Of a DNA stretch of 64,000 nucleotides, positions 8,931-18,900 are shown piece by piece; the stretch's first letter is position 1, and the number at the start of each line of letters is the position of its first letter. A program made the position numbers and the translations under genes. The stretch is from NCBI RefSeq assembly GCF_011058155.1, contig NZ_JAALFC010000014.1:1-64000 (forward strand), written 5' to 3'. The notes beneath the pieces were generated by a model, which did not search any database, was not told the DNA's origin, and saw only the letters and a program-made list of their open reading frames with translations. Origin of the DNA: Litoribacterium kuwaitense (GTDB lineage: Bacteria; Bacillota; Bacilli; Bacillales; DSM-28697).

Positions 8931-10097
8931 ATGAGTACCGGGGATGCTACGTATATCAAGACTTTAAACAAAAGAATCTTAGTAGAGAAAATAATAGAAC
9001 ACCGTTCGATTTCCCGAATCGAGCTCTCGCGATTAACCGGATTAAACCGCTCCACTGTCTCGGCACAGATCAATGATTTAATGGAGGATCAGCTCGTTTT
9101 AGAACGTCCGTCAGAGATATCTAGCGGTGGCAGAAAGCCTATCCTTCTGCAAATGAATGAAAATGCTGGCTACACGATCGGTATCGATATTGACTTTCCA
9201 TACACACGCGTTCAAATGACTAATTTATTAGGAAAACCATTAAAAACCGATCATATACACACAAAAATTGAAGAATACGACTTGAATATTCCTAAAATTA
9301 TCTCTTCCATAAAAGCGACTGTAAGTGAATATGATCTGAAGTATTCTCCAAAAGGGCTCATCGGCATTGGGATTGGGATTCACGGAATTGTTAACAACAA
9401 TCACCATGTCGTCTTCACACCAAAGCTAAATTGGATCGATATTGACTTAAAAGAAAAGATGAAACAGCATTTTAACGTACCTATTTTCATTGATAACAAC
9501 GCCAATTTAAGCGTTTATGCGGAGCAAGTGTATCATTGTCCAACGCCAGATTTATTCAGTATTACGATGTCTTCTGGTATCGGTCTTGGCGTACTGAAAG
9601 GCAATCAGATTGATCGAGGCTACCAAGGTTTTTCTGGGGAGATCGGTCATATGATTGTTGAACCTAAGGGACTTCCTTGCACGTGCGGAAATCGAGGGTG
9701 CTGGGAGCTCTACTCCTCTGAACGAGCATTGTTGAACGAGCTCGTAGCGCGAGGATTGGATGCAGACAATTTCGAGGCCATTGATTTTGCTGACGTACTG
9801 GAAAAATATCCAGCTACAATTGAGCGATTTCTCGATTATTTAGCGATTGGCTTGAATAACATCATTAATATTTTCAATCCGCAAACAATCATTATTAACA
9901 GTGAGTTTCTTCACAGACAGAAGTTTCTCTTAGACCGTCTTAGAGGGCGCTTACATTCTAAAATGAATCATTATGAGTCCATTGTAACGTCCATATTAGG
10001 AAAAGACGCCGTTTCTTTAGGGGGCGCCATGCTGGCTTTAAAACATTATTATAAAATAAATACATTGAATTTGAGTGCTTATGAATATTACAAGTAG
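8931..10097 (+). CDS. ROK-family transcriptional repressor (XylR-like)
   Basis: An N-terminal winged helix-turn-helix (residues about 15-60, with SRIELSRLTGLNRSTVSAQI) is followed by a ROK sugar-kinase-like domain. The zinc motif CTCGNRGCWE lies near residue 245, next to GEIGHMIVEPKG. The 388-residue length is normal for XylR/NagC regulators. It is divergent from the glucuronide operon and the intervening DNA holds a XylR-like palindrome overlapping both promoters, so it is very probably the repressor of that operon and of itself. The inducer would be a uronate or glucuronide rather than xylose; that is inference. Confidence 0.88.
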   Translation: MSTGDATYIKTLNKRILVEKIIEHRSISRIELSRLTGLNRSTVSAQINDLMEDQLVLERPSEISSGGRKPILLQMNENAGYTIGIDIDFPYTRVQMTNLLGKPLKTDHIHTKIEEYDLNIPKIISSIKATVSEYDLKYSPKGLIGIGIGIHGIVNNNHHVVFTPKLNWIDIDLKEKMKQHFNVPIFIDNNANLSVYAEQVYHCPTPDLFSITMSSGIGLGVLKGNQIDRGYQGFSGEIGHMIVEPKGLPCTCGNRGCWELYSSERALLNELVARGLDADNFEAIDFADVLEKYPATIERFLDYLAIGLNNIINIFNPQTIIINSEFLHRQKFLLDRLRGRLHSKMNHYESIVTSILGKDAVSLGGAMLALKHYYKINTLNLSAYEYYK

Positions 10098-10123
10098 GTC
10101 ACTTCTTCACCTAAACAAAATAA

Positions 10124-10153
10124 AGAGTCCGGTGGATTGTTTTCCCGGACTCT
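10124..10153. terminator. Bidirectional terminator
   Basis: AGAGTCCGG (10124-10132) pairs perfectly with CCGGACTCT (10145-10153). T-rich tracts follow in both directions, serving the ROK gene and the converging pepA operon. Confidence 0.85.
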
Positions 10154-10214
10154 CACTTTTTCTCCATCTACTATCGAAAAGGGGATCTTTGTAGCTGATA
10201 CTCTTGCTTGAACC

Positions 10215-11591
10215 TCACTTAACAAACTCCGCCTGCACGATTTCTGTCAATAACCGCGCGCCAAAGCCTGCTGCGCCATCAACATGATACCCTTGCACTT
10301 TCCACGGACGCGCAGTATTTGCCATATCAATGTGCACCCATTTCCGGTCTTCTTCAACAAAATGATGTAAGAAAACCGCCGCCGTAATGGCACCACCGAA
10401 AGAAGAAGTACCTAAATTGTTGACATCAGCACAATCGCTTTTCAAATGTGTCTTATAGTCAAGAATCAAAGGCATCGGCCACACAGGGTCACCCGTAAGC
10501 TCGCCCATCGCTTTATACTTCCATAAATCCGCTTCACAATTACTAAAGATACCGGCTGTTTTCAACCCGAGCGCATGACCGATCGATCCTGTCAACGTAG
10601 CAATATCGATGATCGTCGTTGCGCCTAGCTCTTGGGCATGCAAAATGCCATCGGCTAAGATCAGGCGTCCTTCCGCATCTGTATTTCCAACCTCGACAGT
10701 AATTCCATTGCTATATTTGATCACATCTGAAGGGAGAAAGGCGTCCTTTCCAGCCACATTTGTCACCATCGGTATAACAGCAGTGACGTGAACAGGCGCA
10801 TTCATATCCGCCAACAGCTTCATGGCACCGACCACCGCTGCAGAGCCGCCCATATCCATTTTCATTTCAGCAATGTCACGGCCGGTCTTAACGTTGACAC
10901 CACCAGAATCAAACGTTACACCCTTCCCGACGAGCGCGACGTGATGACCTTCGCTATTGTTAAAGGTTAAGACAGCACATTTCGGTGGATAACCGCTCCC
11001 CTTGCCAACGGTCGCTGTCCCTTTAAAGCCTCTTTGCTCTAACTCATCCGCTTCAATGATATCTACTTGGACTTTCGAATCCCGAAAGATTGTTTTTAAA
11101 CGATCTGCATATAGGCTCGGTGTTAATTGGTTGGCAGGCTCGTTACATAAATCGCGGGTCAGGTTCACCGCATTTGCGCGCGTTTGGGCAGTTTTCACAC
11201 ATACTCCATATTGCTCTGTATCCATTGCTAAGGCTGGAATGTTGGTCTCCTGCTCTTTTTTATAATGCAAAAATTGATACCCGCCTAAATACCAACCTTC
11301 GAGAAAAGCTGTTACGACATCTTCAACAGAAAAACCGTCAAAGCCGGAGGCGAGTTTTTCAAAGTCGACGCTTACGCCTGTAAACGTATAACCCTTCACG
11401 GCTTTCACCGTCTCGCCACCTAGAAAACGAATATCTTCGACGGACTTCTCTGCTTTCTTCATTCCAAGCAAAAGATAAAATTGTTGGTCAGCTTGCGCAA
11501 CACTTGTTTTTCCAAATTCAATCATGGTCGGATCAATGATCAAACCCTCTGTTTCTTCAACCTTTTCGATTGGTCTTACTACGATTTTCAC
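10215..11591 (-). CDS. pepA: Leucyl aminopeptidase, M17 family (GTG start)
   Basis: Cytosolic two-metal exopeptidase that removes N-terminal residues. The signature NTDAEGRL is exact, with VGKGVTFDSGGVNVK and MKMDMGGSAAV upstream carrying metal ligands and the catalytic Lys. I choose the GTG at 11591 because GGAGGAG precedes it at a suitable distance and the product then begins MKIVVRPIEKV; the length is 458 residues. It closes the oligopeptide ABC operon, 50 bases after the second ATPase gene, implying that imported peptides are hydrolysed by a co-expressed peptidase. Confidence 0.94.
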   Translation of the reverse strand: MKIVVRPIEKVEETEGLIIDPTMIEFGKTSVAQADQQFYLLLGMKKAEKSVEDIRFLGGETVKAVKGYTFTGVSVDFEKLASGFDGFSVEDVVTAFLEGWYLGGYQFLHYKKEQETNIPALAMDTEQYGVCVKTAQTRANAVNLTRDLCNEPANQLTPSLYADRLKTIFRDSKVQVDIIEADELEQRGFKGTATVGKGSGYPPKCAVLTFNNSEGHHVALVGKGVTFDSGGVNVKTGRDIAEMKMDMGGSAAVVGAMKLLADMNAPVHVTAVIPMVTNVAGKDAFLPSDVIKYSNGITVEVGNTDAEGRLILADGILHAQELGATTIIDIATLTGSIGHALGLKTAGIFSNCEADLWKYKAMGELTGDPVWPMPLILDYKTHLKSDCADVNNLGTSSFGGAITAAVFLHHFVEEDRKWVHIDMANTARPWKVQGYHVDGAAGFGARLLTEIVQAEFVK

Positions 11592-11641
11592 GATGTCAAC
11601 TCCTCCATCCATACAGCCTAAAATCATATGTTACTCTTTTA

Positions 11642-12610
11642 TCAGTATAAATGACAAGCCGTCACATGTCCCTCGTCTATTTCTTTCATTTCCGGAACTT
11701 TCGTTCGACAAACGTCCATAGCAAACGGACACCTCGTATGGAATTTACATCCGCTCGGAGGATTAGAAGCGCTAGGAATCTCTCCACGTAAGACAATTTC
11801 TTCACGCTTTCTCTTCGGATCCGGTTGAGGAATAGAAGACAAAAGTGCTTGTGTATATGGATGCTTTGGACTTTCAAATAACTGTTGTTTTGAAGCGACC
11901 TCGACAAGATTACCTAAATACATGACACCGACGCGATCACTAATATGCTCAACAACACTGAGGTCGTGAGAAATAAATAAATACGTTAGATCATACTCTT
12001 CTTGCAAATCCTTCATAAGGTTCAATATTTGTGATTGAATTGAAACGTCTAGTGCTGAGACGGGCTCATCCGCAATAATGATTTCAGGTCGCAAAATAAG
12101 AGAACGTGCAATCCCAATTCTTTGCCGTTGTCCACCACTAAACTCATGCGGGTATTTTTCTAAGTGAAATTCGCTAATCCCACATTTCCCCATCAATTCT
12201 GTCACGAGCTGATCCTTCTCAGCAGACGGCATTTTAGGATAATGAATCGTCAATGGCTCCAACAAAATGTCCTTAACCTTCATCCGGGGGCTAAGCGACG
12301 CATATGGGTCTTGAAAAACCATTTGCATAGGCTTACGGTATTTTTTCCATTCCTTTTCCGAAAGGTTGGTTAAGCGTTCGCCTTTATAAATAACCTCGCC
12401 CGAATCTGTCTTGATTAATCCGTTGATTAAACGTCCTGTTGTTGATTTGCCACAACCAGATTCTCCAACCAATGAAAAAGTCTCACCTTTTTTAATCGAA
12501 AACGAAACGCCGTCCACAGCCTTAACGACCTTTTTTTCAGCAAACCACTTCTTCGTCAGCGGAAAGTGTTTTTTTACATCTTTGACTTCAACTAAGATTT
12601 CGTCTTTCAT
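11642..12610 (-). CDS. Oligo/dipeptide ABC transporter ATPase (OppF/DppF type)
   Basis: Nucleotide-binding subunit with Walker A GESGCGKST, signature FSGGQRQRIGIAR, Walker B IIADEPVSALD and the switch His in FISHDLSVVEH. It ends in the C-terminal oligopeptide-transporter extension with CKFHTRCPFAMDVC. The 322-residue length is standard. Its start overlaps the end of the preceding ATPase gene by four bases. Confidence 0.92.
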   Translation of the reverse strand: MKDEILVEVKDVKKHFPLTKKWFAEKKVVKAVDGVSFSIKKGETFSLVGESGCGKSTTGRLINGLIKTDSGEVIYKGERLTNLSEKEWKKYRKPMQMVFQDPYASLSPRMKVKDILLEPLTIHYPKMPSAEKDQLVTELMGKCGISEFHLEKYPHEFSGGQRQRIGIARSLILRPEIIIADEPVSALDVSIQSQILNLMKDLQEEYDLTYLFISHDLSVVEHISDRVGVMYLGNLVEVASKQQLFESPKHPYTQALLSSIPQPDPKRKREEIVLRGEIPSASNPPSGCKFHTRCPFAMDVCRTKVPEMKEIDEGHVTACHLY

Positions 12611-13593
12611 TCGGTCATCGCCCCTGCCTTTGGTTTATAAAGCCAACACCGGCATGAATGTCCGCCTTCCTTGACCAACTCTGGCTCTTCAGTCTGACAA
12701 ACATCCATCACATCTGGACACCTTGGTGCGAATTTGCAGCCCACTGGCATATTTGCTGGACTCGGGACTGTACCTGGTATGGAATGAAGCCGTTTGACAC
12801 CTGATCCGATTTTCGGCACAGAAGCAATTAACCCTTTTGTATACGGATGTTTCGGATTCTCAAAGAGCTCCTCAACCGTCGTTTCCTCAACAACTCTCCC
12901 TGCGTACATGACGATCACCCGGTCACACACTTCAGCAACAACGCCTAAATCGTGTGTGATCATTAAGATGCCCATGTCATTTTCCTGTTGAACTTCTTTC
13001 ATCAACTTTAAAATTTGCGCCTGAATCGTCACGTCCAAAGCTGTTGTCGGTTCATCGGCAATTAATAGGGAAGGCTTACATGAGATTGCCATGGCAATCA
13101 TGACACGCTGCCTCATCCCTCCTGACAATTGGTGCGGATATTCATCCATCATTTCTTTCGCCCGAGGGATACCGACAGATTCTAGTATTTTCACAGCATG
13201 AGCAGTTGCATCCGCCTTTGACATCTTCATATGGAGCTGGATGGGCTCGCGCAACTGTTTGCCGATTTTCAACACTGGATTTAAGGAGGTCATTGGCTCT
13301 TGAAAGATCATCGCTAATTCCTTCCCGCGATAACGTTTCATATTTGCCTCGGACAATTGGACTAAATCTTGATCGTTATAAAGCACTTGCCCTCCGGTAA
13401 TTTTTCCAGGTGTATCGTGCAGAAGCCTCATAATTGATAAAGAGGTGACACTTTTACCACAGCCGGATTCTCCGACAATGCCGACGATCTCACCTTTATC
13501 TACATGAAAACTAATACCATGTACGACGGTTTGCATCCCTTTATCGGTTTTAAAGGCTGTTTGCAGCTCGTTTACTTGGAGTAAGTGATCCAT
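12607..13593 (-). CDS. Oligo/dipeptide ABC transporter ATPase (OppD/DppD type)
   Basis: Walker A GESGCGKSV, signature LSGGMRQRVMIAM, Walker B LLIADEPTTALD and MITHDLGVVAE are all intact. The C-terminal cysteine cluster (CKFAPRCPDVMDVC) is the OppD/DppD type. It is the heterodimer partner of the downstream ATPase and is 328 residues long. It lies 13 bases after the permease gene with a site (GAGGAGGG) before ATG 13593. Confidence 0.92.
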   Translation of the reverse strand: MDHLLQVNELQTAFKTDKGMQTVVHGISFHVDKGEIVGIVGESGCGKSVTSLSIMRLLHDTPGKITGGQVLYNDQDLVQLSEANMKRYRGKELAMIFQEPMTSLNPVLKIGKQLREPIQLHMKMSKADATAHAVKILESVGIPRAKEMMDEYPHQLSGGMRQRVMIAMAISCKPSLLIADEPTTALDVTIQAQILKLMKEVQQENDMGILMITHDLGVVAEVCDRVIVMYAGRVVEETTVEELFENPKHPYTKGLIASVPKIGSGVKRLHSIPGTVPSPANMPVGCKFAPRCPDVMDVCQTEEPELVKEGGHSCRCWLYKPKAGAMTE

Positions 13594-13606
13594 TCTATCC
13601 CTCCTC

Positions 13607-14506
13607 TTAATCTTTTGTTTTAGGGTCTAATACATCTCTCAACCCATCACCTAATAGATTGAAAGCTAAAACGGTCAGGAAGATAATTAAGCCGGGAAAG
13701 AAGACGAGGTGAAATGCTGAATCGATGTAATCCCTTGATTTACTAAGCATCGCGCCCCAGTCTGGTGATGATGGCTCTGCACCTAAGCCTAAAAAGCTCA
13801 AACTCGCCGCAGCTAAGATGGCTGTTCCTACTTTCATCGTAAAATAGACAATGATGGTGGAAACAGTTTCTGGAAAAATGTGCTTCCAAATGATGCGTTT
13901 GTTACTCGCTCCAATAGATCTCGTCGCTTCAACAAACAGCATTTCTTTGGCTTCTAACGTTGCACTGCGCACAATTCTGGCAAACGAAGGAATGCTGAAG
14001 AAAGACACGGCGATGACGACATTTCTCATACCAGGCCCTAAAATGGCTACAATACCGATCGCCAAAATCAAGTCTGGAAACGCAAATAAGACATCACAAA
14101 CCCTCATGATGAGCCGATCAATCCATTTTCCAAAGAAACCACTAATGAGTCCTAAAATCGTGCCCAATATGGCCCCTAGGATAACCGCTGAAATACTGAC
14201 TGATAATGTTAGTCTAGCACCTACAGCCAGCCGGCTTAAAATATCTCTGCCAAAGGCATCTGTACCAAAAAGGTGTTCTGCGGTTGGTGGCTCAAGAACC
14301 CGATTATAATTTGGTTCTGCAGAATCATAGGGAACGACATATGGACCGATGATCATAATGAGAACCAAGAAAAGAATGAAGAAAAGAGAAATGAGTGCCG
14401 GCTTTTTCTTACGAAACTCTCTCCAAAACTGAAAGAAACGAGTCTCTTTTCGTTCCGCGACAATAGGTTCCGAATTCACAACGTTAGGTTGTTGAATATC
14501 ACTCAT
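13607..14506 (-). CDS. Peptide ABC transporter permease (OppC/DppC type)
   Basis: The inner permease has an N-terminal segment FREFRKKKPALISLFFILF, the characteristic ring LFGTDAFGRDILSRL, and an EAA-type loop around FVEATRSIGASNKRIIWKHI. The start at 14506 is preferred over 14527 because AAGGAGG lies before it. Five to six membrane segments and 299 residues are typical. It pairs with the permease encoded just upstream. Confidence 0.92.
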   Translation of the reverse strand: MSDIQQPNVVNSEPIVAERKETRFFQFWREFRKKKPALISLFFILFLVLIMIIGPYVVPYDSAEPNYNRVLEPPTAEHLFGTDAFGRDILSRLAVGARLTLSVSISAVILGAILGTILGLISGFFGKWIDRLIMRVCDVLFAFPDLILAIGIVAILGPGMRNVVIAVSFFSIPSFARIVRSATLEAKEMLFVEATRSIGASNKRIIWKHIFPETVSTIIVYFTMKVGTAILAAASLSFLGLGAEPSSPDWGAMLSKSRDYIDSAFHLVFFPGLIIFLTVLAFNLLGDGLRDVLDPKTKD

Positions 14507-14586
14507 ACGAAGCCTCCTTACAAACATTTTTTAGCGCCCTTATACCTAGTAAGTTTTTGATAAAGTAGGCTTTTAAGCTTTATACA

Positions 14587-15507
14587 TTACTGATAGCGTA
14601 TTTTTGGATTTAAGAAGCTGTATACGATATCAACGAGTAGATTCACTAAAATAAACTGCAATGAAAATAGCAAAATTTCAGCTTGGACAACCGGATAATC
14701 TCGCATTTGAATCGAATCAATTAATAATCTTCCAAGTCCGGGAAAACTAAAAACCGTTTCAACGACGACAGAACCGCCTAAAAGAAAGCCAAACTGGAGT
14801 CCTGCTACTGTCACTACTGGAATTAAGGAATTTTTTAACGCATGTCCGAAAACAATGGCACGACTACCAAGCCCTTTTGCCCGTCCCGTTCTGATGTAAT
14901 CTTGCTTCATCGTATTGACAAGTGAAGAACGTGTAAACCGCGCAATCATCGCCATAATACCTGCTCCTAAAGCAAAAGAAGGTAAAATGTAGCTTTGCCA
15001 CCCTTCATTACCGCCCGTCGGCAACCATCCCAGTTGGACTGAGAAAATTTGAATCAGTACAAGACCTACCCAGAAGTTCGGGAGAGAGATACCTGAAACT
15101 GCCGTCAGCATCCCTAAATGATCTGGCCATCTATTACGAAACACAGCAGATACGATCCCAAGCAAAATACCAATGACAAGCGCCCAGCTGATGCTCATAA
15201 ACGTCAAGCCCAGTGTTGGCATAATTCGATCACCAATCAGCTCACTCACTGGCGCACCTGATTGAATTGAATAACCTAAGTTACCGGAAAGCAGATCCTT
15301 CAGATATAGAAAATATTGTTCAAGTAAAGGTTTATCAAGGCCTAGGTTTTCTCTTATGGCTTGTACTTCCTCTAATGTTGCCTTTTTGCCCGCGATCAAC
15401 CGAGCTGGATCACCTGGAATTAAATGTATAAACATAAAAATGACGAATGAAACAACGAGCAAGAGAGGTATTAAACCTAGAACACGTTTTAATATGTACT
15501 GCCACAT
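14587..15507 (-). CDS. Peptide ABC transporter permease (OppB/DppB type)
   Basis: Begins MWQYILKRVLGLIPLLLVV, the standard OppB/DppB opening, followed by FIHLIPGDPARLIAG. The EAA loop is YIRTGRAKGLGSRAIVFGHA. The length of 306 residues and six membrane segments match the family. The ATG follows GGAGGTGC. Confidence 0.93.
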   Translation of the reverse strand: MWQYILKRVLGLIPLLLVVSFVIFMFIHLIPGDPARLIAGKKATLEEVQAIRENLGLDKPLLEQYFLYLKDLLSGNLGYSIQSGAPVSELIGDRIMPTLGLTFMSISWALVIGILLGIVSAVFRNRWPDHLGMLTAVSGISLPNFWVGLVLIQIFSVQLGWLPTGGNEGWQSYILPSFALGAGIMAMIARFTRSSLVNTMKQDYIRTGRAKGLGSRAIVFGHALKNSLIPVVTVAGLQFGFLLGGSVVVETVFSFPGLGRLLIDSIQMRDYPVVQAEILLFSLQFILVNLLVDIVYSFLNPKIRYQ

Positions 15508-15561
15508 TGTTCAGCACCTCCAAAGAAGGGGAGCTAATCGTGATCAGCTCCCACATCATTC

Positions 15562-17163
15562 TTATTTTAATTGCGCATTCTTAATGCTGATGGAACCATC
15601 AGGCAACACGTACACACCCTCTAAATGATCTGGGTGCCCTGACAACAACGTATCTACCCCTAGGAAAATCCATGGTGCGTCTTCATAGACTTCACTTTGG
15701 ATATTCGCATAAATGTCTGCTTGCTCTTCAGGGTCAGCCGTTTGATTTGCCGCATTAATCCATTCGTCGACTTGACTGTTGTTGTAGTAAGCTGTATTCG
15801 CTCCATTTGGCGGGAAATACTCAGTGCTGAAGAGTGAGCGTGTCGCGCCATCCGCATCACCGGATGATGGAGACCAGCTGACATACCACATTTGAACTTT
15901 AGCCTCTTCTGGTGTTTGCGGTGTGTAGATCTCGTTAGATAACGTTCCTTCTTCCATCGACTTGATCGTGACATCGATACCGATCTGCGCGAGCTGCTGT
16001 TGAATAAATTCCATGCCTTTAATTGTTTCAGAGCTCGTATTACCCCAGATTTCTGCTTCAAATCCGTCCTCATATCCTGCTTCAGCCATCAATTCCTTCG
16101 CTTTTTCTACATCAAATGTGTATGGCTCTTGTTGTGAGTAGAATTGTGTTTCCGAAGACATTGTTGAATCTAAAATATTTCCATATCCATTTTTGACAAC
16201 TTGGATATACGCTTCCTTATTTACTGCTAAGTTCATCGCTTTCCGAACGTTTTCGTTATCAAAAGGTTCCATGAATGTGTTGATGGATACATACCTTGCA
16301 ATTGTAGAAGGTGTTTGTTCAATAACGATCCCTTCTTCTTTTTCCAACTCGCTTACATTTTGTTGTGGAACTGGATAAACAAAATCGGCTTCGCCTGTTT
16401 TCAACATCGCTGCTCTTGCACCATTCTCAGGAACTGGCTTGTATGTGACTTGCTCAACATTTGTTGCTTCTGGGTCCCAATACTCAGCATACTTAGTGAC
16501 AACGAGGGAGTCCCCTTGATTCCATTCACTAAACTGAAATGGGCCTGTACCTACAGGGTTTAAGGAAAGCTCTTTACTGTCATCGTTAATCGCAGCAGGG
16601 CTGGCCATTGGCACCATCGCAAATTTATTGAGCATCGCACTAAACGGCTCGCTTAAGATAAATTTAACTTCATAATCATTAACGACTTCAAGGCTGTCAA
16701 TGTATTGAAAACTACGTTTTGCACGAAGGTCATTCTCTTCATCCATAATGCGATTAAAGTTCGCCTCTACGGCTGCCGCGTTGAAAGGCTCACCATCGTG
16801 GAATGTTACATCTTCTCTTAGCTTAAACGTATATGTTAACGTATCTTCGCTGACGGTATAATCTTCTGCCAATACTGGAACAACGTCCATGTTTTGGTCA
16901 AACCCGACAAGTCCTTCATACATCGATCTCGTACCAAAAATGGAAACTGTATCGCCAGCATTGTGAGGATCCAGTGTGACGAAGTTTTGGTCTATCGCAA
17001 TGTTAATTTCTTTACTTCCGTTGTCGCTTCCACTACTTTCACTAGCACCATTTCCTGAGCTAGAGCTCGGGCTAGGGCTAGATTCTGAACCTGATGAACA
17101 TGCTGAAATGACAAATATTGCAGAAATGATGAATGCAAGCAATCCAAACGATCTTTTTCTCAT
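15562..17163 (-). CDS. Peptide/nickel-type ABC solute-binding lipoprotein
   Basis: Family 5 binding protein (OppA/DppA/NikA group). The start at 17163 follows GGGGGAAA and gives a short signal peptide with lipobox VISACSS and a Ser/Gly-rich linker. Landmarks include YTFKLREDVTFHDGEPFNA and the typical closing domain. The 533-residue length is usual. It is the first gene of an operon with two permeases, two ATPases and a leucyl aminopeptidase. Peptides are the likely cargo because of that enzyme, although glutathione, nickel and opines are alternatives for this fold. Confidence 0.9.
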   Translation of the reverse strand: MRKRSFGLLAFIISAIFVISACSSGSESSPSPSSSSGNGASESSGSDNGSKEINIAIDQNFVTLDPHNAGDTVSIFGTRSMYEGLVGFDQNMDVVPVLAEDYTVSEDTLTYTFKLREDVTFHDGEPFNAAAVEANFNRIMDEENDLRAKRSFQYIDSLEVVNDYEVKFILSEPFSAMLNKFAMVPMASPAAINDDSKELSLNPVGTGPFQFSEWNQGDSLVVTKYAEYWDPEATNVEQVTYKPVPENGARAAMLKTGEADFVYPVPQQNVSELEKEEGIVIEQTPSTIARYVSINTFMEPFDNENVRKAMNLAVNKEAYIQVVKNGYGNILDSTMSSETQFYSQQEPYTFDVEKAKELMAEAGYEDGFEAEIWGNTSSETIKGMEFIQQQLAQIGIDVTIKSMEEGTLSNEIYTPQTPEEAKVQMWYVSWSPSSGDADGATRSLFSTEYFPPNGANTAYYNNSQVDEWINAANQTADPEEQADIYANIQSEVYEDAPWIFLGVDTLLSGHPDHLEGVYVLPDGSISIKNAQLK

Positions 17164-17724
17164 GCTAATTTCCCCCTGTTTCAATTCATTTTACTAAATC
17201 ATACAGCTCGACTGCCTATGCCCCTAGTGCGTTACATAGATGATGATGTATTTTACAACCTTGCTCCAAAATGCCCCATATACGCTATTGAAATAGTTTG
17301 ACAATAACTTGAGACGAGCACACGCCATCTCCAACACGTAACCGCAGCACAATCAATGTCTTACATCATTTAGCCTTTCTGATTCCCCCTTTGTCTGTCT
17401 GTTGTGCAAGGCTGCGAGTGTATTCATTACATCAGCGATGTCTCACCTTGCACGTTGCTATTGATCTATTTAAACATTCGGGACAACGTGTTTTAAAAAT
17501 CTCTTAATTCCCTTGTAGACAGGGTTGAATGAAATCTACTTACGATCAGACACTGTTCTTTAAGTCATCATGCTTTTGCTCATGTTAAGGTTGTTAATTG
17601 AAGCGTTTTCATCACGGATTGAGAAATGAACGATGAATTAACCATGCTTTTGCGAATTGAACTCTTCAACCAGCTTCCAAAGATGAATGAGCTGCATGTT
17701 AAAAACCTCTTTTCTGCTCCAATG
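17164..17724. other. Gene-free stretch before the peptide operon
   Basis: No convincing gene on either strand. It should hold the promoter of the peptide operon; a candidate TTGTCA/TATATG pair with a 16-base spacer lies about 130 bases before the start codon on the minus strand. An eight-base inverted repeat (17404-17411 with 17446-17453) encloses a second small palindrome. I recognise no riboswitch. Confidence 0.5.
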
Positions 17725-18900
17725 TCATTTTGTTTCTTTATTAAAATGAATATTTTTAATGAAATCGTGTTGGATCCCCATAGCTGCACCAATTACGACA
17801 CCATGCACGCCTGTTTTTGTCGTTCTGATTCGAAAGGATTCTGTCACAGGCGCCCAAATTTGATCTTTACATTTTTGAATAATTTGTTCCTTAATCTTCG
17901 GGTACTTGTCAATGAGCGTACCTGTTAGTACGACAGTATCTGGATTATACATACATACGACATTATTAATCGTAATGGCTGCATAAATGATCGCTTTATC
18001 TAGTATTTTCACTGCCCATTTCTCTCCCAATTGATAATTGGCATACAATTCTTCCATGGTGTGAATCGGCACTGTTTTCGATGCCTCTTGCAATAGGAAT
18101 TTTTCGGCAATATACGTCTGCAAGCACCCGAAATTACCACAAGGACAATAGATACCAAACGGATCAACAATTGTATGTCCGATCTCGCCTGAGAAGTTGC
18201 CCTCACCTCGATAGATCTGTCCATTTGAAATTAATGCTGATCCAACGCCGCTTCCAAAACCAATCATCGCAATCGTCGTTTCCTGTTCAGGCTGCGGATC
18301 GATGTTGTATTCGGCGAGAGCGAGCAATTTCATCTCATTATCAACTGACACCGAGAAGCCTAGCTGTTCTTCTAGCATTTTTTTTAACGGAACTTGCTTC
18401 CAGCTGAATTGTGCAGATATCTTCACTTCACCTGTTTCGTGTTGTACGAGACCAGGTAAACCGACACAAACACCGACAATCTTATCTGCATTGATATTTT
18501 CTTTCTGAATCAACGCTTGAATACGCTGTGTGATGAAGCCTACGATTTCATGTGGATCAGTGGACGCAAACTTTAAATGTTCCAACACAATTAATTTACC
18601 GACAAAATTCATAAAGCCGATTCGGAGATCATTTTGGTTCAGTTCTACACCGATAGATAGTACAGAATGTTCATTCGGGACAAAATGCGTTGCCTTCCTC
18701 CCGATCCCTTCACTCAGAATGTTGATTTCACGAATGAGATCCTCTTCTAATAGAGTAGCAACAATCCGCGAAGCGGACGTTGGACTCATTCTCGTCCGTT
18801 TAGAAATTTCAGCACGGGAGATGGGTCCATGATTTAAAATCATTTCCAGAACTAAACTTTGATTTTCTCGCTTTAAGAAATCTTGATTTTTAATTCTCAT
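17725..18900 (-). CDS. ROK-family transcriptional regulator (NagC/XylR-like)
   Basis: 391 residues: a winged helix near residues 15-60 (ISRAEISKRTRMSPTSASRIV) followed by a ROK domain with GEIGHTIVDPFG and the zinc cluster CPCGNFGCLQ. It is a different subfamily from the ROK protein at 8.9 kb. It lies alone on the minus strand, preceding the peptide operon in the same direction but separated by 560 bases, so its targets are not clear from position. The ATG at 18900 has only a weak ribosome-binding site. Confidence 0.85.
   Translation of the reverse strand: MRIKNQDFLKRENQSLVLEMILNHGPISRAEISKRTRMSPTSASRIVATLLEEDLIREINILSEGIGRKATHFVPNEHSVLSIGVELNQNDLRIGFMNFVGKLIVLEHLKFASTDPHEIVGFITQRIQALIQKENINADKIVGVCVGLPGLVQHETGEVKISAQFSWKQVPLKKMLEEQLGFSVSVDNEMKLLALAEYNIDPQPEQETTIAMIGFGSGVGSALISNGQIYRGEGNFSGEIGHTIVDPFGIYCPCGNFGCLQTYIAEKFLLQEASKTVPIHTMEELYANYQLGEKWAVKILDKAIIYAAITINNVVCMYNPDTVVLTGTLIDKYPKIKEQIIQKCKDQIWAPVTESFRIRTTKTGVHGVVIGAAMGIQHDFIKNIHFNKETK

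Noticed and set aside
17164-17724. T-box or riboswitch before the peptide operon
   Set aside because: Only small palindromes are seen; no T-box sequence or known aptamer core is recognisable by eye.
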